A DNA stretch of 64,000 bases from Megascapheus bottae. Its lineage: Eukaryota > Chordata > Mammalia > Rodentia > Geomyidae. Location of the stretch: the NCBI GenBank assembly GCA_024803745.1, contig JANJXV010000025.1, forward strand, positions 22,641,110 to 22,705,109. The letters are read 5' to 3'. Positions 21,617 through 31,565 of the stretch are shown here, piece by piece. Position 1 is the first letter of the stretch; each line of letters opens with the position of its first letter. The position numbers and the translations under genes are program-made. Under the pieces are notes generated by a model, which was not told the origin of the DNA, searched no databases, and saw only the letters and a program-made list of their open reading frames with translations.

Positions 21617-21823
21617 TCACCTCTCGCCAGCACCATTGCTGGAGTCCAGTTGTCTCTCACCAGCGCCACCTGGTGGTCACCAATAGACTCACTAGGGCTC
21701 CCCGGTAGGACTCTACCACCACTCACTAGCACCGCCTTCTGGACACCAATTATGCCCCATGAGCACCTCCAGCGAGGGTCCAATGGCCTTTCACGAGCGC
21801 CACCTGCTGGGAGCCAGGCATCA
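21617..21823. repeat. Degenerate minisatellite with CTCF-like cores
   Basis: Five to six diverged units of about 32-36 bp, each starting like CTCACYAGCRCCACC and followed by TGGNCACCAAT. Two units contain CGCCACCTGGTGG (21664-21676) and CGCCACCTGCTGG (21798-21810), both exact matches to the reverse CTCF core YGCCMYCTNSTGG. No SINE or other family explains the block. Confidence 0.7.
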
Positions 21824-22162
21824 ACGCCCCGGCTTGTGGGGACCCATCCTTGTGTGTGCAGGTGTGCATGCACGTGTGAATGTGAGCCCGTGTCACCTCT
21901 GGAGTTGAGAAGCAGCCCTAGATCTCGTTCAGGGCAGGTGCCCGGGTGGAGACTGGCAGAGTGTGCCTCAGAGGGCACGTGCACCTGCCAGCCTTCTCCC
22001 CTAGACCACACCTCCCACTGGCTGCCAGGCCCGGAGAGGGGCACGCAAGTGTGCACCTTCCCTGTCGGTGAATCCTCCCTTATGCCTCCAAAAAGAGATC
22101 CCATCACAGAATAGGTAATGAGTGGACTGTATGATTATTCATTCTTACTGTTGGTATTATTA

Positions 22163-22396
22163 TTGCATGTGCTGGTACTGGGGCTTGAACTCAGGGCCTT
22201 GTACTCTTGCTCAGCCTTTTTGTTGTTGTTGAAGGCCGTTGCTCTACCACTCGAGCCAGAGTTCTAGCTTTTTTGGTGGTTCACTGGAGATAAGAGTCTC
22301 ACGGACTTTGTTGCCCTGGCTGGCTTTGAACTCGGATCCTCAGATCTCAGCCTCCCGAGTAGCTAGGATGACAGGCGTGAGCCACTGGCACCCAGC
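22163..22396 (-). repeat. B1/Geo-type SINE
   Basis: GCTGGTACTGGGGCTTGAAC, a TTG-run insertion, CTCTACCACTCGAGCCAGAG, GTTCACTGGAGATAAGAGTC and CTCAGCCTCCCGAGTAGCTA. Well preserved. Confidence 0.92.
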
Positions 22397-22890
22397 AGGT
22401 TTTGTCTTTTTGCAGACAGTGGTGTTCATCATCTGTGCCTCAGTGTCCCCAGATGTTCCTGGCTGGAGCCGCAGGTGGGAAGCTGCAGGACTTGTCTGGG
22501 AACTCCCCTGGTGTTGTTCTGGAGGTGGGCAGGAGATTCCGGGAGTGAGGGTGGGTTCACTGTTCGGGGTGCGGCAGGGTGACCCACACAGCATTAAGTC
22601 TCCTGAGGGGCCGGGCTTCGTCCTGGGAATCGTGTGGAAGGCGGCGCTCAGAGGCGGCTGGCTGAGGGCCGGCTGCTTAGGAGGAGCAGCGGCTGTGTGC
22701 AAGGCTACGGGAATCAGTGCTGCTTTGTTCAGGCTTCGTGGTAACCATGGAGACAGACCTCCCCCCCCCCCTCCCCGGGAGCCGATTCCCACGCCTGTGT
22801 GGATGTGCATGCTACTTCTTCCCAACAATGGGGCAAACCAGAGCCTGGGGGCGACCTGGGGGTGTGGGAGAAGCCATGCGAAATCTGGGC
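22397..22890. other. Intron 1 DNA, unassigned
   Basis: GC-rich, unique-looking sequence with a C-run at 22761-22772. No gene was recognised. Confidence 0.45.
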
Positions 22891-22894
22891 TCAA

Positions 22895-22990
22895 GACCGC
22901 CTCTGCCTTGATCTGAGTGCGTGGCTCAGTGGCTCACTCTGCCTTGGGGAGCCTCGGTTTCCTCATCTGTGAGCAGAAGACGGATGGCTG
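22895..22990 (+). repeat. MIR SINE fragment
   Basis: 'GAGCCTCGGTTTCCTCATCT' followed by GTGAGCAGAAGACGGATGG matches the MIR GCCTCAGTTTCCTCATCTGT block. Confidence 0.6.
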
Positions 22991-23165
22991 ACTTCTAGGG
23001 AGTCAAGAGGGGACCATGTGCCCTGAGCGGGGTGGGGAGGGTTGGGGGGGATCCCCAGTGATCTGACTTGCCTCCCTGCGAAAACAAAAACAAAAACAAC
23101 AAGGAAGACAGGAAACAACCCGAGACGTCCTCATCCCACTGGGGAAAGGAGCCGGTGGGGCATAG

Positions 23166-23416
23166 AAGCTGGCGTGGGCAGCCCACGCCTGTCATCCTAG
23201 CTGCTCAGGAGGCTGCCATCTGGGGATGGCAGCTCAAAGCCAATCTGGATAGTAAAGTCTGTGAGTCTGTGAGACTCTGATCTCCAATTAACCACCCAGA
23301 CAAAAAGAGTCTGAAGAGGAGCTCAAGTGGCTCAAGTGGTAGAGCCCCCAGTCCTGAGTGAGAATGCCCTCAGGGATAGCGCCCGGATCCCTGAGTTCAA
23401 GTCCTCATCCCAGCAA
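23166..23416 (+). repeat. B1/Geo-type SINE
   Basis: 'CCCACGCCTGTCATCCTAGC', 'AGGAGGCTGCCATCTGGGGA', 'GCTCAAAGCCAATCTGGATA', then the Geo half 'GGCTCAAGTGGTAGAGCCCC' ... 'GAGTTCAAGTCCTCATCCCA'. Confidence 0.88.
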
Positions 23417-24320
23417 AACAACAGCAGAGAAAGTGACAAAGATTCCCAGGGATGGCACCACTCTCTAGGGGCCATAAACCAGGTGCCAGCCTCTCTCCCG
23501 CCTGGACCGGGGTTCACAGGCTGAGGGTTTGGCGGGAAGGGGTTTTCTGAGGGTTTTTCAGCAGGATGGTGATAGGACACACACTGGACCCGAGAGCTGT
23601 GGTTGAAGGGGGCAGGATATGGATGAGGCAGAAACTGGAAGCTTGACCCGTGGTCCTGCCTGGCCTTGCCGGGAGATGGAGGGAACTGGAGGGGTTTAGG
23701 ATGGAGTTTAAAGTCACCACCAGCACAGAGGTCGGCTGACACGTTGAGATGGGGTGACACACACGGTAAGTGGGTTTTGGGTGTAAATTGTGTGTATTAT
23801 GGAGACCAAGAAGACCGAGGAAGGAACTGGCTTTTGCTTGCTTCTGCGGGGTGTGGGGAGACCTTAAGGGTCACAGGGCTGGGTTACACACATCTGTCTG
23901 TCTGTCTGTCTGTCTGTCCCACATACGGGACTCCCCTGAAGTAATGATAGGACTTTGGTGATTTTTTTCCCCAACTTTCTAAAGCAACTGTGGGCCTCAG
24001 GGCCATGGGGGCTGCGTGGGTTTGGCGTGTGGCTGTCTGTGTCACGTGTTTCAGTGAGTGGGTCTGCCTCGGCCCAGGTGAGAGTCTGGGTCTGACCGAC
24101 AGCCAAACGGAGCAGGGAACCCAGCCGCTTCCCGCCGTGCTGTCCACGCATCGGCGGCCACATCTGCCTCCTGGAGTCAGAGGTGCTCACTGGAGAGGAA
24201 CGTTCTAGCAAAGACTGGGAGCATCTCCTCCACACCCAGGGGACGCACAGCTGTGTTTGCAATCTGGCTGAGATGAATTCTGGCGCTCTCTCTCCCTCTC
24301 TGCTACAGATACACAGGCAG
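23417..24320. other. Intron 1 DNA with a (CTGT)n run
   Basis: Mostly unassigned. A tetranucleotide (CTGT)n run lies at 23893-23918. No gene was recognised. Confidence 0.5.
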
Positions 24321-24346
24321 ACACGCACACACACACACACACACAC
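24321..24346. repeat. (CA)n microsatellite
   Basis: A short CA run followed by TCAC units. Confidence 0.9.
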
Positions 24347-24730
24347 TCACTCACCATATCTCCCCCTCCACATGTCCATCCATCCCTCATCCTTTCTTCA
24401 CTCTTCACCCCCAAATCCACCATCCATCTGTGGGTCCCACACTTCCTTCTCCTCCCTGGTGCAGGCATCCACCACCCCTCCAGTGCCCACCCATGGCACA
24501 GGCACCGGTGGAGGTCCCGCCAGGCTCGACATGGCCTCGGCTGTGAGCCGCCCACAGGGGAAGGCCCACTGTGGTCCTGCGAGCTCAGTACCATGAAGAA
24601 GGACAAGACCACCCGCAGGGAGCCCGGGCCTCCGTGTCCCCCATGGTGGGTTGATCCACCTACAATAAATCGCATCCCCTCAGGTCACCAGCACAGCCAC
24701 GGTTCCCATCCGTGGGACATTTTGTTCCTG

Positions 24731-24795
24731 GTTGGGGAAGAACTCAGGACCTAACCGCTAGGCCAGTGCTCTACCATGGATCTTCACCCCAGCCC
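24731..24795 (-). repeat. ID-like SINE monomer
   Basis: GGTTGGGGAAGAACTCAGGA ... CTCTACCATGGATCTTCACC CCAGCCC is an antisense ID-like head, with a pyrimidine tract (24796-24863) on the side of the next element. Confidence 0.55.
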
Positions 24796-24863
24796 TGCTG
24801 CTGCTTCCTCCTCCCCCTCCTCCTCTTTTTCTTCCCCTCCTCCCCCTCCTCACCTCCTCCTCC
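24796..24863. repeat. (CCT)n-rich tract
   Basis: TCC/CCT-rich pyrimidine tract at the 3' end of the antisense ID-like element that follows. Confidence 0.85.
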
Positions 24864-24950
24864 ATGGGTCCTGGGACTTGAACGCAAAGCATGGGCAAGG
24901 CTTCATGCATGCTAGGCAAGCAGTCTACCACTAAGCCACATTCCCAGTCC
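24864..24950 (-). repeat. ID-like SINE monomer, well preserved
   Basis: 'GGGTCCTGGGACTTGAACGC' ... 'CATGCATGCTAGGCAAGCAG' 'TCTACCACTAAGCCACATTC' is a near-complete antisense ID/IDL head without a Geo half. Confidence 0.75.
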
Positions 24951-25121
24951 TCCTCCTCCTCCTCCTCCTCCTCTTTCCTTCTTGTCCTTCTTGTTCTTCT
25001 TCCTTCTCTTCCTCCTCCCTTCCCCTCCTCCCCCTTCCTTCTCCTCCTTCTTTTCCCTTTTTCCCTCTTTCTTCCTCTCTTTCTTTTCCTCGCCCCTCCC
25101 TCCCTCGCTCCCTTCCTTTCT
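24951..25121. repeat. Polypyrimidine tract (TCC/TTC-rich)
   Basis: About 170 bp of almost pure C/T, from perfect TCC units to mixed TTCC and TTTCC. It abuts the 3' end of the antisense SINE at 25122. Confidence 0.93.
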
Positions 25122-25335
25122 CTGTATACTGGCACTGGGGCTTAAACTCACGACCCAGGCATTGTCCTTGAGCCTTTATACTCAAGGCTAGTGCTGTATC
25201 ACTTGTGGCTTTTCGGTAGTTACTGGAGATGAGTGTCATGGGTTTTCCTGTGTGGTCGGGCTTTGAACTGTGCTCCTCAGATCTCAGCCTCCTGAGTAGT
25301 TAGGACGACAGGCGTGCCGTGAGCCACTGGCTCCC
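25122..25335 (-). repeat. B1/Geo-type SINE
   Basis: 'ACTGGCACTGGGGCTTAAAC' ... 'CTCAAGGCTAGTGCTGTATC', then 'AGTTACTGGAGATGAGTGTC' and 'CTCAGCCTCCTGAGTAGTTA'. Confidence 0.88.
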
Positions 25336-25707
25336 GTGGGATCTTTTCCATGGCACTTGTGCGTGTGTGGACACGCTGCTGTTTTCTCACCATTCTTCAG
25401 TGTCACCAATGCCACCAGCGGAGCAGGCTCTGGGGACATCGCTCCACCCAGGCTTTTGACCAGGGGGAACCTCAGCTCTCTCCAGCAAGTGAGGTTGTTC
25501 TGGATGTGGAGCACAGCCATTCAATGCTGGGTGTTCAAACTCTTCCCCCGCCCCGCCCCCCAGGGCTGCAGAGCTGGCTGCAGAGGTTCAGAAAACACAT
25601 TGGGATTTTTCGGCTGTGTAGTAACGGAAGCTTGAGGATCATTAAAAAAAAATCATCATCATCATAATAATAAAAAAAGGGAACAGATTTTCTTCCTCTC
25701 CAAGTTA

Positions 25708-25775
25708 AAAAGCTTGGGCTTTGAAGCAAAACGGCCTGAGATCTCAATTGCTTGGCTACCCAGTGTGTTACTAAT
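25708..25775 (+). repeat. MIR SINE fragment
   Basis: 'AGCTTGGGCTTTGAAGCAAA' 'ACGGCCTGAGATCTCAATTG' parallels the MIR head AGCACGGGCTTTGGAGTCAGA ... CTGGGTTCGAATC. Confidence 0.5.
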
Positions 25776-25981
25776 TTTTATTAAGATTTCTCTTATCATT
25801 TCCAGGGATGGCGCTTAAAAGCTACACACAGAATTAATGTGCTCACAGCCAACACCTTAAAATCCCAGGTCTATACTCTGTCCTAGCATTGTAAACCGCC
25901 CCTCTCCCTCCACCCCTAGTTCACCTTTGTCGCTTTGTACACTTGTTCCATTAGAGGCAGGGTGAAAAAAAAATGATTTTA

Positions 25982-26178
25982 GGGCTGGGAGTTTGGCCTA
26001 GTGGTGGAGTGCTTGCCTAGCATACAGGAAGGCCTGGGTTCGATTCCTCGGCACCACATACGTAGAAAAAAGCCAGAAGTGGTGCTGAGGCTCAAGTGGT
26101 AGAGCTCTAGCCTTGAGAAAGTCCAAGCTCAGGCCCTGAGCTCAAGCCCAGGACTGGCAAATAAATAAATAATAAATT
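25982..26178 (+). mobile_element. IDL-Geo SINE, nearly full length
   Basis: GGGCTGGGAGTTTGGCCTAG ... GGTTCGATTCCTCGGCACCA, linker TACGTAGAAAAAAGCC, Geo half GAGGCTCAAGTGGTAGAGCT ... GAGCTCAAGCCCAGGACTGG, then an AATA-rich tail. About 10 bases are missing inside the Geo half before 'GCTCAGGCCC'. Confidence 0.93.
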
Positions 26179-26339
26179 TTGAAAAGATAACGCAAGGACA
26201 TGTTTAAGACATGCCTGGTACAGAGTTCTAGAAACAAGTGCAGGAACGTCACGTGACTTCCACGGTGGGGAGACATGAGGGTGAGCTTCTATCCCCAAGC
26301 ACCCTCTAACAAGACAGCTCCCCCAAACCACACCTGCTG

Positions 26340-26500
26340 GCAGTTCTGGAGAGGAGAGACTTTCATCCCCACAGCTCTGGACAGGTGAGGGAACAGAGGC
26401 AACCTGTGGTCTCCATAGCCAGTACTGAGTACAAGTGGGATTCGAACCCGGGGTAGAGGCTGACTCCCCAGTGCCACCTGCGCATTCAGCACTGAGGGTT
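26340..26500 (-). repeat. MIR SINE remnant
   Basis: 'GGTGAGGGAACAGAGGCAAC' and 'GTGGGATTCGAACCCGGGGT' are the antisense MIR GAGGAAACTGAGGC and GGATTCGAACCCAGG blocks. Confidence 0.65.
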
Positions 26501-27067
26501 GTGCCCACTCCTCAGATGCAAATCCATACTAGCTTAAGACATGGAGACACACGTGTGGGCTTGGATTTGTGACCCAGGCATGGCGGTGTTTAGTTCTCTT
26601 GGACACGGGAATCTCAACAGTCACAAAACCCTGTGATGTCTCCCAGTCTCTCTCCGTCCTGTGAACTGCACCACTGCCTCTAGCCATAGGCAGCTGCCAC
26701 GCTGGGATGAAAGTTAAGGGGGAATCAAATCAGGTTCACACGAGACCCCAGAAGGAACCCCAGCTGTCCCAGCTGTCCCTGGGATCCAGTCAGGACTGTG
26801 TTTCACCATCCCTCCCAGGTACCAGAACCTGAGAGCCCCAAGAGATGAGGTGTTCACACAACTTTACACTCACCCTCCCGGATGCCGCAAATCAGCTCCA
26901 GATTGTTTGGTGTGCTTAATAGGATGTAAATTCAATGCAAACAGTCGTCATACTGTGCCGTTTAAGGGGATAATGACAAGAAAACATTCTGTGCATGTTT
27001 AGTTCAGAGCAATGTTTTTCTGATGTGTTTTTGTCCTCCTCTGCCCTGCCCCCTCCCCCACCACTTG

Positions 27068-27132
27068 AATATTTTCAATCCAAGTTTGATTGAATCCATG
27101 ATGTTGAATTCGGGGACAGGCTGACTGTATGT
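27068..27132. mobile_element. Possible Tigger-type DNA transposon end
   Basis: 'CAATCCAAGTTTGATTGAAT' 'CCATGATGTTGAATTCGGGG' 'ACAGGCTGACTGTA' resembles the GGTTGGTTGAATCC ... GGGCCGACTGTA end of Tigger/MER elements. Confidence 0.4.
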
Positions 27133-27213
27133 ACCCCCTCTTACCATTGCTCAGAGTCCTGAGCTTCTACCCCAGCCAAGTCCATTGTTTTGACTCTTCA
27201 AAGGTGGGTGATG

Positions 27214-27465
27214 TAGACAGGGGGCCTGTGGTTCCTGCCTGGAAGCCTAGCTACTCAGGGAGCAGAGTTCTGAGGATCGTGGTTCAAAGCCATCTGGAGT
27301 AGGAAGGTATGTGAGGTTCTTATCTCCAATCATGGATCAAAAAGCCAGAAGTAGAGCTGTGGCTCAAGTGGGAGAATGCCAGCCTTGAGGCGGGCCGGGG
27401 TGGGGGGCAAGAAGTCAAACAAGAGCCTGAGGCCCTGAGTTCAGACCCAACATTGGTATACCCAC
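27214..27465 (+). repeat. B1/Geo-type SINE
   Basis: 'CTAGCTACTCAGGGAGCAGA', 'GGATCGTGGTTCAAAGCCAT', 'GAGCTGTGGCTCAAGTGGGA', and 'GCCCTGAGTTCAGACCC'. A G-rich insertion (about 27389-27410) splits the Geo half. Confidence 0.85.
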
Positions 27466-28975
27466 TGAAGAAAGGTGACATAGGTGCAGCAGTTGGTATG
27501 GAGAGGCCCTGTCCACTGGTGATTATTATGCCACGGAACCCACACCCTGGCAGACCCAGCTTCACCTGGGAGCCCGCACGGCTCAACACCGACTGGCCTG
27601 GGACAAGAAGCCCTGCGCTTGTCTGATTAGATTCCATCACTGTGTCCCCGGGCTGGCCCCACAATCCTCCAGAGGGCCAAAGGGCACCAGAATCTTCTTT
27701 GTGCTGCACGAAACACTGTTCTCAAGCTCATTATCCTCCGCCCAGTGCCTGCCATGGCATTTCTCTCCCTTGGTTTCCAGTCACCTCTTACTCCTGTCAC
27801 AGTCCCGTGGGGGCTGTCAGGATGACAGGAGTGTCACCCCCAGCTGTCAGCCCTTTGTGTCCCCACAATTCAGACCCTGCCATTCCCAATTATACAAGGA
27901 GATGCAGGGGGTGGAGGCCCTGCCCTTTCTGGGAGTCGGGCAGACAGACCCCGTGCGCGCTCTTTATTCATTGGTTGCCAGGCATATCCTGAGAGCCAAT
28001 GATGTTTCTCTGTGCGGGGTTGGGGGCAGAGTCAGGGGTTGGGGTAAGGTGTGGTCAGTGCCAGGGGTGTCTGGAGAAGGGGATGAGGAGGCAGGGAGGT
28101 GTGGAGGATGGGCAGACAGAGGGGCCCACAGTCTCCTCTGTCTTGTCTGCTTGGAGACATCACAGACCCTGTTGCGTGTTTGTCGGTGGGGAAGACTCCA
28201 CCAGCTGGCCCAACGATTTCCTCTCTTCCTCTTCTTTCCTCTTTCCTGTCCCCACTGTTGCGTTGACGTGGCTTGCAGGTGCTATTCTGTGTCACTCAGC
28301 CAAGCAAGCACAGAGATCCTTCATACCTGGCCTCCTGGCCGGCAAACTCTTGTCTCTCAGCCATGGGTGGTGGCAGGTGCCTCCCTCCTTGCTTTATCCC
28401 TCCCTCTTCCCTCTGCTCCTCCCCCCCCCTCTTCTTTCCTCTTGGGCTCTTAGCTGATTTTCTGGTAATATGCCTCTGGTGTTCCGGGGCCTGTCGTCAT
28501 CCATTATTGCATCTTGTACCTGCAGGGCTTTGCCTGATTCTTGGCCCTTGGTCGTGGCTCCGTGGCTGGTGGTTTAGAAGCTGCTGATCCCTGCTTCTTT
28601 CATGTGTCAGGGGCAAGCTCGTCTAATTTACTATCATAGTCACCTGTGGCTGTGGCAGCGGCCTCCTGTCCGTCCCGTTTGGCTAATCTGTTCCTTGTTG
28701 AGCATATCTACTCTTTTTCCCCGGATGCCCGCATGCCTGCCAGCCCCAGAGCCAGGCTGCCATCGCCTTGTCAGGGAGTGAAGCCAGCGAATGGGAGGTT
28801 GCCTCAGCACCTGGACATGAAGGAACTGTATCGTAACAAGATTCTGGTGCTCGGAGCAGCAGTCCTGGGCTCGATCCTCTGGCCTCGGGCTTCTTACTCT
28901 GTGGTGTTTGCTCTTGGAGCCTCCCTGTCTCTTTACGTGGAGGTGGAGGATCCTGTGATGGTTTTTCTTCCTCCA
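27466..28975. other. Intron 1 DNA, unassigned
   Basis: About 1.5 kb without a recognised gene or family. A 114-codon open frame (28646-28990, +) has no recognisable domain, and its end runs into the AAAT microsatellite. C-run near 28422. Confidence 0.45.
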
Positions 28976-28978
28976 AGT

Positions 28979-28983
28979 GGTAA

Positions 28984-29018
<35 letters not shown>

Positions 29019-29022
29019 ATAG
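28979..29022. repeat. (AAAT)n microsatellite
   Basis: Perfect AAAT/ATAA tetranucleotide run. Confidence 0.97.
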
Positions 29023-29132
29023 ACAAGCATTGTGGTAGGCAAGAGTGTTAGGAGGCATGGGTACTGGTTACTGTGCTCTTTGTGGCAGCGATGAGATGCC
29101 TGAGCTGATTGGCCTTAAAAAGGAGAAAAGAA

Positions 29133-29345
29133 ATGGGGTGTCTGTCATCCTAGCTACTCAGCAGGCTGAGATCTGTAGATAGAGGTTCAAAGCCAGCCCG
29201 GGTAGCAAAGTCTGTAAGACTCTCATTCCCAGTGAACCACCAGAAAACTAGAACTGGCACTGTGGCTCAAAATGGTAATGTGATACCCTTGAGTGATGAA
29301 GCTCAGAGACAGCGCCCTGAGTTCAAATCCCACACAACTACAAAA
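29133..29345 (+). repeat. B1/Geo-type SINE
   Basis: GTCATCCTAGCTACTCAGCA, 'GAGGTTCAAAGCCAGCCCGG', 'CCAGTGAACCACCAGAAAAC', 'GGCACTGTGGCTCAAAATGG', 'CCCTGAGTTCAAATCCCACA', with an A-rich/GAA tail to about 29385. Confidence 0.9.
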
Positions 29346-29424
29346 AAAAATAAGAAGAAGAAAAGAAAAGAAAGGAGAAAGGTTAACTTTGACCCATGGA
29401 TTCAGTCCATTGTGGTCCTGGGCC

Positions 29425-29640
29425 TGTGGCAGACAGAAAATCATGGTGGGAGCATACAGCAGACTCAGTCACCTCATGGTGGCCAGGAAGCAGAGACAAA
29501 GAGGACAGGAAGCCATCCCAGCATCTCTGTCAAGTCCCGCCCCCAGTGACCTCACTTCCTCCTGCTAGGCTACACCTCTTAAAAGGTTCCACCGCTTTCC
29601 CAGAGCATGTCAAAGGCTGAGGATGCATTCTTCTACATGT
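29425..29640. mobile_element. MaLR-type LTR remnant
   Basis: 'CATGGTGGCCAGGAAGCAGA', 'CCCCCAGTGACCTCACTTCC', 'TCCTGCTAGGCTACACCTCT' and 'AAAAGGTTCCACC' resemble an old MaLR-related block. The family assignment is uncertain. Confidence 0.4.
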
Positions 29641-29892
29641 AGACCGCTGAGAGACCCCAAGCTAGACCCCCCGGGCCTGGCTACAGCCATGGCAGGCAAC
29701 AGCCTGGTAATGTTGATTTCAGCTTGTCGTGGCTGACATCCACCAGCTCTGCGGTTTTAACTCAGCTCACACACTCAGAGAAACACCAGAGTGTTGTTCA
29801 GAGCTGGGGAGGGAGGTACAAAAAGTTGAGCAGTGACAGCTACGGCTCAGTAAATCGTGAAATATCCAGTGGTTAGAATATGTTGTGGTAAG

Positions 29893-30118
29893 ATGGGCTG
29901 GGGGGTTCATGCCTGTAATCCTGGTTACTCAAGAGGCTGAAATCTGAGGATCATGGTTCAAAACCAGCCTGGGTACTAAAGACCCTGAGACTCTTATCTC
30001 TAGTTAACCACTGGAAAATGGGAAGTGGGGCTGTGGCTCAAAGGATAGGGCAGTAGCCTTGAGCTGAAGAGCTCAGGGACAGTGCCTAGGCCCAGAGTTC
30101 AAGCCTCACAATAGACAA
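29893..30118 (+). repeat. B1/Geo-type SINE
   Basis: CATGCCTGTAATCCTGGTTA, 'GGATCATGGTTCAAAACCAG', 'GACTCTTATCTCTAGTTAAC', 'GGGGCTGTGGCTCAAAGGAT', 'CCCAGAGTTCAAGCCTCACA'. Well preserved. Confidence 0.92.
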
Positions 30119-30120
30119 AA

Positions 30121-30212
30121 AGGAAGAGGGAGGAGGAGGAGAAGGAGGAGGAGAAGGAGGAGGAGGAGGAGGAGGAGGAGGAGGAGGAGGAGGAGGAGGA
30201 GGAGGAGGAGGA
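30121..30212. repeat. (GGA)n microsatellite
   Basis: Purine-only GGA/GAA run that starts at the 3' end of the + strand SINE 29893-30118, so it is its tail expanded. Confidence 0.97.
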
Positions 30213-30288
30213 AAAAGAATGTGCCAGTCAGCAAAAAGATAACTGTTATATAACAGGTACTGACTGTGGGGTAGGAGGGGTGGTGTAG

Positions 30289-30290
<2 letters not shown>

Positions 30291-30341
<51 letters not shown>
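30291..30341. repeat. (GT)n microsatellite
   Basis: Perfect GT run passing into GGT units, abutting an antisense SINE. Confidence 0.97.
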
Positions 30342-30342
<1 letters not shown>

Positions 30343-30550
30343 TGGTGGTGGTATCAGGGCTTAAACTTGAGGATTCAAACTTGCTTGACTTGCTTGCTTG
30401 GCTGGTGTCTCCCATTCCAGTCGGGCATTTTGCTCCAGATTGGAGAGGGAATCTCTCAGGCCTTTCTGCCTTGCACCAGCTTTGAGCCAGGATCTTCTAG
30501 GTCTCAGACCTCCCCTCCCCCCGAAGCAGTGAAATAACAGGTGTGAGCCA
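30343..30550 (-). repeat. B1/Geo-type SINE, diverged
   Basis: 'GGTATCAGGGCTTAAACTTG' and CTTTGAGCCAGGATCTTCTA, 'GGTCTCAGACCTCCC', 'AATAACAGGTGTGAGCCAGA' fit the antisense element, with an altered middle. Confidence 0.6.
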
Positions 30551-31255
30551 GAGGATACAGCTCCTGCGCAGCTTTCCCCTGGAAGCTTCATGTGTGGATT
30601 ATGGACTTATTCCATGGATGACTGCTGTCCTGGTCAACTCAGTGCCTTGGCCTCTGCCGGCCAGCCAGCCAACCACATCCTTGTGTATGTCCTGTCTTGG
30701 GCACAGGTTATTGTGGGGCTCAGGCCTCTGGCTGGGGGCTGCTCAAATGAGGGGCTACTGAGGGCACCAGACAGACTTCTAAAATGGCTAGAGTTCCTAC
30801 TCCTGCCAACACTGGCTGGGTTCATATCTTCCGTGACATCTGCTCCTGGTCGTGTTCTGGTGTGGGTCCCTGTGATTCAGACCTCCAGCCTTTGATGGCC
30901 CTCAGCTCACTTCCTTCTGTCTGATGACAGCGTAACAGATTTCTTTAAAGGATCGCACGGGAGTGGCGGTAAGCCTGGGAGCTTGACCACTGTTTCACCC
31001 CTGGCCTTTCTCTTCAGGTTCTATTGATTTTAGAGTTTCTAATAAGAGGGGGAGAAAAAAAAACCCACCTAATTTGATATTCTCAGTCATCGAAATTACA
31101 CTTGATTCAATTTGCCCGCGGAAAGGGAGAAGTTTTCTTGAAGGTCAAGCATTGAATTTCTCTCCCCGGCTTCTTTCTCGCTGTCTATGCATTCTGAATA
31201 AAGGTTTTGACTAATCAGCCTGGCGAAAGCGGGGATCATTCCAGGATTCTCAAGC
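30551..31255. other. Intron 1 DNA, possible non-repetitive conserved block
   Basis: No gene or repeat was recognised. 31040-31235 is AT-rich and unique-looking ('AAATTACACTTGATTCAATT', 'TGAATAAAGGTTTTGACTAA'). Confidence 0.4.
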
Positions 31256-31319
31256 TTGGCACTCTACAAGAAGATGGGGGTACTGTGGCTTTTGGTGGGG
31301 AAGTGTCACCAGATAAAGA

Positions 31320-31400
31320 TCGGCTCTGATTGTGGGCCATGGATGACTCATCTCCCCGCCTCAGTTTCCTCTTCTGTTAGAACGCAATGTCCACTTGGAG
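31320..31400 (+). repeat. MIR SINE fragment
   Basis: 'CCGCCTCAGTTTCCTCTTCT' 'GTTAGAACGCAATG' matches the MIR GCCTCAGTTTCCTCATCTGT block. Confidence 0.6.
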
Positions 31401-31565
31401 AAAGACACACAGTAGGGGTGTGGCATGCATCCATCTCATCCTGCCCACTGGCATGGCAGGGCAGAAGAGCTGTCTAGGCTGATTGCCATTGTCAGACCAA
31501 AGTGTAATTCCAGGTAGCCCCCCCCCCACAAGGGAAGCCCTGGAATCAAACACATGCTGGTCCAA

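Noticed and set aside
21617..21823. CRISPR-like array from spaced repeats
   Set aside because: Units are tandem without unique spacers, diverged, and the context is a mammalian intron.
28646..28990. 114-codon + strand frame as a possible small gene
   Set aside because: No domain, no splice logic, and its end is the start of an AAAT microsatellite. I cannot support it.
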